Shown one piece after another: positions 32,459-35,065 of a stretch of DNA of 35,065 bases. Location of the stretch: NCBI GenBank assembly GCA_002747325.1, contig PDOZ01000018.1, positions 1 to 35,065 on the forward strand, written 5' to 3'. The translations under genes and the position numbers were made by a program. Below the pieces are notes generated by a model. That model had not been told where the DNA came from. It made no database searches and saw only the letters and a list, made by a program, of their open reading frames with translations. The DNA is from Rhodobacterales bacterium (GTDB taxonomy: Bacteria; Pseudomonadota; Alphaproteobacteria; Rhodobacterales; Rhodobacteraceae). Numbering within the stretch: position 1 is the first letter of the stretch; every line of letters begins with the position of its first letter.

Positions 32459-33418
32459 TTATAAACGTGTATAGCCCCAAAGGCACAGAAGTTCGACCGC
32501 CACATGCGCCGCCGCAACGGCCGTGATGTTGCCCACGTCAAAGGGCGGGGAAACTTCGACCACGTCGCCGCCGACGAGGTTGATCCCGGCCAGCCCTTTC
32601 AGAATGGCCGCCGCCTGCGCCGAGCTTAGCCCGCCCCAAACCGGCGTTCCGGTGCCGGGCGCAAAGGCGGGGTCCAGCCCGTCAATGTCGAAGCTGAGAT
32701 AGGTGGGCGCGTCGCTGGTGATCTGCCGAATGCGGTCCGCCACCGCCTGCGGGGTGCTGCGATGCACTTCCGGCGCGTCGATGATTGTGATGCCCAGAGG
32801 GTCGTCATTGGTGGTGCGGATGCCGATTTGCACCGAACGCGATACGTCGATCAGCCCTTCGCGTACGGCCTTATACACAAAAGTGCCGTGGTCGATGCGG
32901 GTCGGGTCGTCGTCGGGCCAACTGTCGGTATGGGCGTCGAACTGCACCAGCGCCAGCGGACCGTGCCGCTGCGCATGTGCCCGCAGGATCGGCAGGGTGA
33001 TCGAATGATCCCCGCCCAAGGTGATCGCCGCGCAATCCTGCGCCAGAATGCCCGCGATATGCGCTTCGATCCGGGCGGGCACGTCTGGCGTATGGGCATA
33101 GTCGAACGCCATGTCGCCCGCATCGGCGATGGCAAATGCGTCCATCACGTTGAAGCCCCACCCATAGGGCGCATCGGGCGATTGCAAGGCGGAAGCTTCG
33201 CGGATGGCGCGCGGGCCGAGGCGGGTGCCGGGACGGTTGGTCACCGCCTGATCGAAAGGCACGCCGGTAATGGCGATATCGGCTGCCCGCAGGTCTTTGG
33301 TCAGTTTGCGGCGCAGAAACGAGGGTACTCCGGCGAAGGTGTTCTCAAACGACAGCCCCTTCAGGTCGGTGCGGGTAATCGCCTCGTCCACTGTGTTCTT
33401 TGCGTCTTCCAATGCCAT
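32459..33418 (-). CDS. speB: Agmatinase / ureohydrolase family protein
   Basis: 319 residues. Dinuclear manganese site: GGDHS (about residue 135), DAHTD and SFDIDGLDPAFAPGTGTPVW. N-terminal blocks are TGVPFDQAVTNRPGTRLGPR and AIREASALQSP. It hydrolyses agmatine to putrescine and urea, or a related guanidino compound (guanidinobutyrase or guanidinopropionase); the substrate cannot be fixed from the sequence alone. Confidence 0.9.
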   Translation of the reverse strand: MALEDAKNTVDEAITRTDLKGLSFENTFAGVPSFLRRKLTKDLRAADIAITGVPFDQAVTNRPGTRLGPRAIREASALQSPDAPYGWGFNVMDAFAIADAGDMAFDYAHTPDVPARIEAHIAGILAQDCAAITLGGDHSITLPILRAHAQRHGPLALVQFDAHTDSWPDDDPTRIDHGTFVYKAVREGLIDVSRSVQIGIRTTNDDPLGITIIDAPEVHRSTPQAVADRIRQITSDAPTYLSFDIDGLDPAFAPGTGTPVWGGLSSAQAAAILKGLAGINLVGGDVVEVSPPFDVGNITAVAAAHVAVELLCLWGYTRL

Positions 33419-33520
33419 GGCGCCCTCCCTTGCGCCTCAACCATGCAAGACCCGGCGCAAATCCGCAACCACCTTGCGACCCCGCCCGCCGCGGCGTAAT
33501 CAGACCCAAAGGAGAACGCC

Positions 33521-34306
33521 ATGTCCGACGATCTGATCCACGACCCCAAGGGCGGCATCGCCCGGCTTGTCACCATCATGGAGCGCCTGCGCGATCCCGA
33601 AACCGGCTGCCCGTGGGACATCGAACAGACCTTCGCCTCCGTCGCGCCGCACACGATCGAGGAGGCCTATGAGGTCGCCGACGCCATCGAGCGCGAGGCC
33701 TGGGACGAGTTGAAAGGCGAATTGGGCGACCTCCTGTTCCAGTCGGTGTTTCACGCACAAATGGCCAAGGATGCGGGGCTTTTTGACTTCGACGACGTGG
33801 CCAATGCCATCGCCGACAAGATGGTCGCCCGCCACCCGCATGTTTTCGGCGATGAAAGCCGCGACAAAAGCGCCGAGCAACAGGTGCGGGACTGGGAAAG
33901 CATCAAGGCGCAGGAACGCGGTAATGCGGGGGCGCTCGATGGGGTGGCGCGCGGCCTGCCCGCCCTGCTGCGCGCCTACAAGCTGCAAAAACGCGCGGCG
34001 CGGGTGGGGTTTGATTGGCCCGATATCAGCGGCGTTCTGGACAAGCTGATGGAGGAAGCACGCGAGGTTTCCGAGGCCCGCGACCCGGCCCATATCGAAG
34101 AAGAAATCGGCGATCTGCTGTTTTCCATGGCCAACCTGTCGCGCCACATGGACGTTGACCCGGAAGCCGCCCTGCGCGCCGCCAATGCCAAGTTCATCCG
34201 GCGCTTCGGCGCGGTGGAAGCCGGGCTGGCCGCCAAAGGCAAACGCCCGCAGGACGCGACGCTCGCCGAAATGGACGCGCTTTGGGAGGCGGCCAAGCAA
34301 AACTAA
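33521..34306 (+). CDS. mazG: Nucleoside triphosphate pyrophosphohydrolase MazG
   Basis: 261 residues with two MazG domains. The first has metal-binding EEAYEVADAIE and the ELKGELGDLLFQSVFHAQMA helix (about residues 47-86). The second has EEAREVSEARDPAHIEEEIG and DLLFSMANLSRHM. It removes abnormal or excess NTPs, hydrolysing them to NMP and pyrophosphate. AAAGGAGAA precedes the ATG. Divergent from the agmatinase gene. Confidence 0.95.
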   Translation: MSDDLIHDPKGGIARLVTIMERLRDPETGCPWDIEQTFASVAPHTIEEAYEVADAIEREAWDELKGELGDLLFQSVFHAQMAKDAGLFDFDDVANAIADKMVARHPHVFGDESRDKSAEQQVRDWESIKAQERGNAGALDGVARGLPALLRAYKLQKRAARVGFDWPDISGVLDKLMEEAREVSEARDPAHIEEEIGDLLFSMANLSRHMDVDPEAALRAANAKFIRRFGAVEAGLAAKGKRPQDATLAEMDALWEAAKQN

Positions 34307-34387
34307 GCCCCCGAAACCGCCCTTGCAGCGCCAACCGCTTCCACCAAGGCCGCGAATCCCCTATGCTGCCCCAAAATGGGAGAAAAC

Positions 34388-34873
34388 ATGTCGAGCATTG
34401 ATTATGGAAACCTGATGCACGAGGCCATGCGCGGCCTGATCCAGAAAGTCCTGACCGACGTGTCGAAAGACGGGCTGCCCGGCGCGCATCACTTCCTCAT
34501 CACCTTCGTCACCGATCACCCGGAGGTCGAGCTGGCCGACTGGCTGCGCGAACGCTTCCCCGACGAGATGACCATCGTCATGCAGCACTGGTTCGATGAC
34601 CTGCGCGTGACCGATACCGGCTTTCACGTCACCCTGAATTTCGGCGACCAGCCCGAACCGATGTTCATCCCCTTCAACGCAATCCACACCTTCGCCGACC
34701 CCTCGGTCGAATTCGGCCTGCGCTTTGAGGCGCGCGAAGAGGCGGAGGAGAACCTGCCGCATCTGGTGGAAGAAGAACCGGAAATCGACGCCGACCCGGA
34801 CGGGCCGCTGGTCGAACCGGACGCGCCGCACAAGGACGCGGAAGTGGTCTCGCTCGACAGTTTCCGCAAATAG
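34388..34873 (+). CDS. sspB: SspB-family ClpXP adaptor (alpha type)
   Basis: 161 residues from ATG 34388 (MSSIDYGNLMHEAMRGLIQK), with GGGAG six bases upstream; an in-frame ATG at 34376 is less likely. Substrate-binding domain: GAHHFLITFVTDHPEVELAD, FGDQPEPMFIPFNAIHTFAD. An acidic linker follows, then the C-terminal ClpX-binding peptide (EVVSLDSFRK). It delivers ssrA-tagged and other substrates to ClpXP. The stop codon overlaps repeat copy B. Confidence 0.93.
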   Translation: MSSIDYGNLMHEAMRGLIQKVLTDVSKDGLPGAHHFLITFVTDHPEVELADWLRERFPDEMTIVMQHWFDDLRVTDTGFHVTLNFGDQPEPMFIPFNAIHTFADPSVEFGLRFEAREEAEENLPHLVEEEPEIDADPDGPLVEPDAPHKDAEVVSLDSFRK

Positions 34874-34984
34874 CGCAGAAATCGCTTTAAGCTGCAACAT
34901 TAAGCATCAAAATTCGCGTTCGAAATCAGCAGAATGCTAATGGAGAGGCAGAGAATTTGGCTCTGGTTTAGCGATTTCTGCCCT
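34872..34984 (+). repeat. Nested-palindrome repeat, copy B
   Basis: Outer arms AGCGCAGAAATCGCT and AGCGATTTCTGCCCT, core CGCGTTCGAAATCAGCAGAATGC and GGAGAGGCAGAGA. The middle hairpin is kept with a changed base on one side (TGCTAAT). It begins inside the sspB stop codon. Confidence 0.85.
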
Positions 34985-35065
34985 AGGCTGAATCGACATT
35001 CATCGCATCCAAAGCATTGCTGATGCGAGGTGTATGAAGCTGAGAAAGTAGACGGCGCGTCTGTC
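34985..35065. other. Last 80 bases: another inverted repeat, no gene
   Basis: TTCAT-CGCATC (about 35000-35010) can pair with GATGCG...ATGAA (about 35024-35037), and AGACG-GCG-CGTCT forms a small hairpin near 35050-35062. The neighbouring gene is outside the window. Confidence 0.35.

Noticed and set aside
1..35065. CRISPR array, tRNA or rRNA genes, prophage, defence island
   Set aside because: No regularly spaced direct repeats, no cloverleaf or rRNA-like sequence, no phage structural genes and no recognisable defence genes were found.

Overview
This window reads as a piece of chromosome from a Rhodobacterales alphaproteobacterium (Roseobacter/Rhodobacter type). The evidence is the high-GC coding style, ATGA-coupled genes, alphaproteobacterial protein families (alpha-SspB, DUF4167, DUF6456/DUF6477, a PstA with a long N-terminal insert), a full CtrA-type site, a tandem Pho box, and clustered GANTC methylation sites. 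Nearly everything is core gene content. There is no rRNA, tRNA, CRISPR array or prophage.

Layout. 1-236: start of a Bcp-type peroxiredoxin gene cut by the end of an insertion sequence. 276-4914: AsmA/DUF3971-like envelope protein, then queA. 4842-5270: GANTC cluster followed by a candidate small RNA. 5294-6681: LysE-family exporter and DUF502 membrane protein. 6851-8645: psuK-psuG for pseudouridine breakdown. 8730-10653: rpsB-tsf with promoter, folded leader, intercistronic hairpin and terminator. 10690-12520: a lower-GC accessory patch with a truncated P-loop kinase, an unrecognised 273-residue protein and the tail of a serine recombinase. 12481-12651: a small membrane protein. 12718-21255: phosphate regulon phoR, GGDEF protein, pstS-C-A-B, phoU, phoB, all on the minus strand, with a triple Pho box before pstS. 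21551-22006: small unknown protein. 22102-23722: divergent DUF6456 and DUF6477 genes around a perfect CtrA site, which I read as the gene-transfer-agent activator locus (gafA type). 23870-25444: guaA. 25445-25936: gene-poor stretch of palindromes and repeats. 25937-28315: ratA-like, hpt, small membrane protein, lipA. 28609-29148: peroxiredoxin. 29223-33418: speB-like, DUF1499, prfA, prmC, DUF4167 on the minus strand. 33521-34873: mazG and sspB.

The genes form functional blocks: phosphate sensing and uptake (phoR/phoB/phoU/pstSCAB), translation (rpsB, tsf, prfA, prmC, queA), nucleoside salvage and clean-up (psuK/psuG, guaA, hpt, mazG), and cell-cycle or gene-transfer control (CtrA site, GANTC cluster, SspB adaptor for ClpXP).

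The most unusual non-coding material is a four-copy family of nested palindromes (6708-6819, 23734-23831, 27209-27305, 34872-34984). These share a loop core but carry different, internally complementary stems. One copy sits inside a second repeated motif of about 22 bases that recurs at gene ends through the window.
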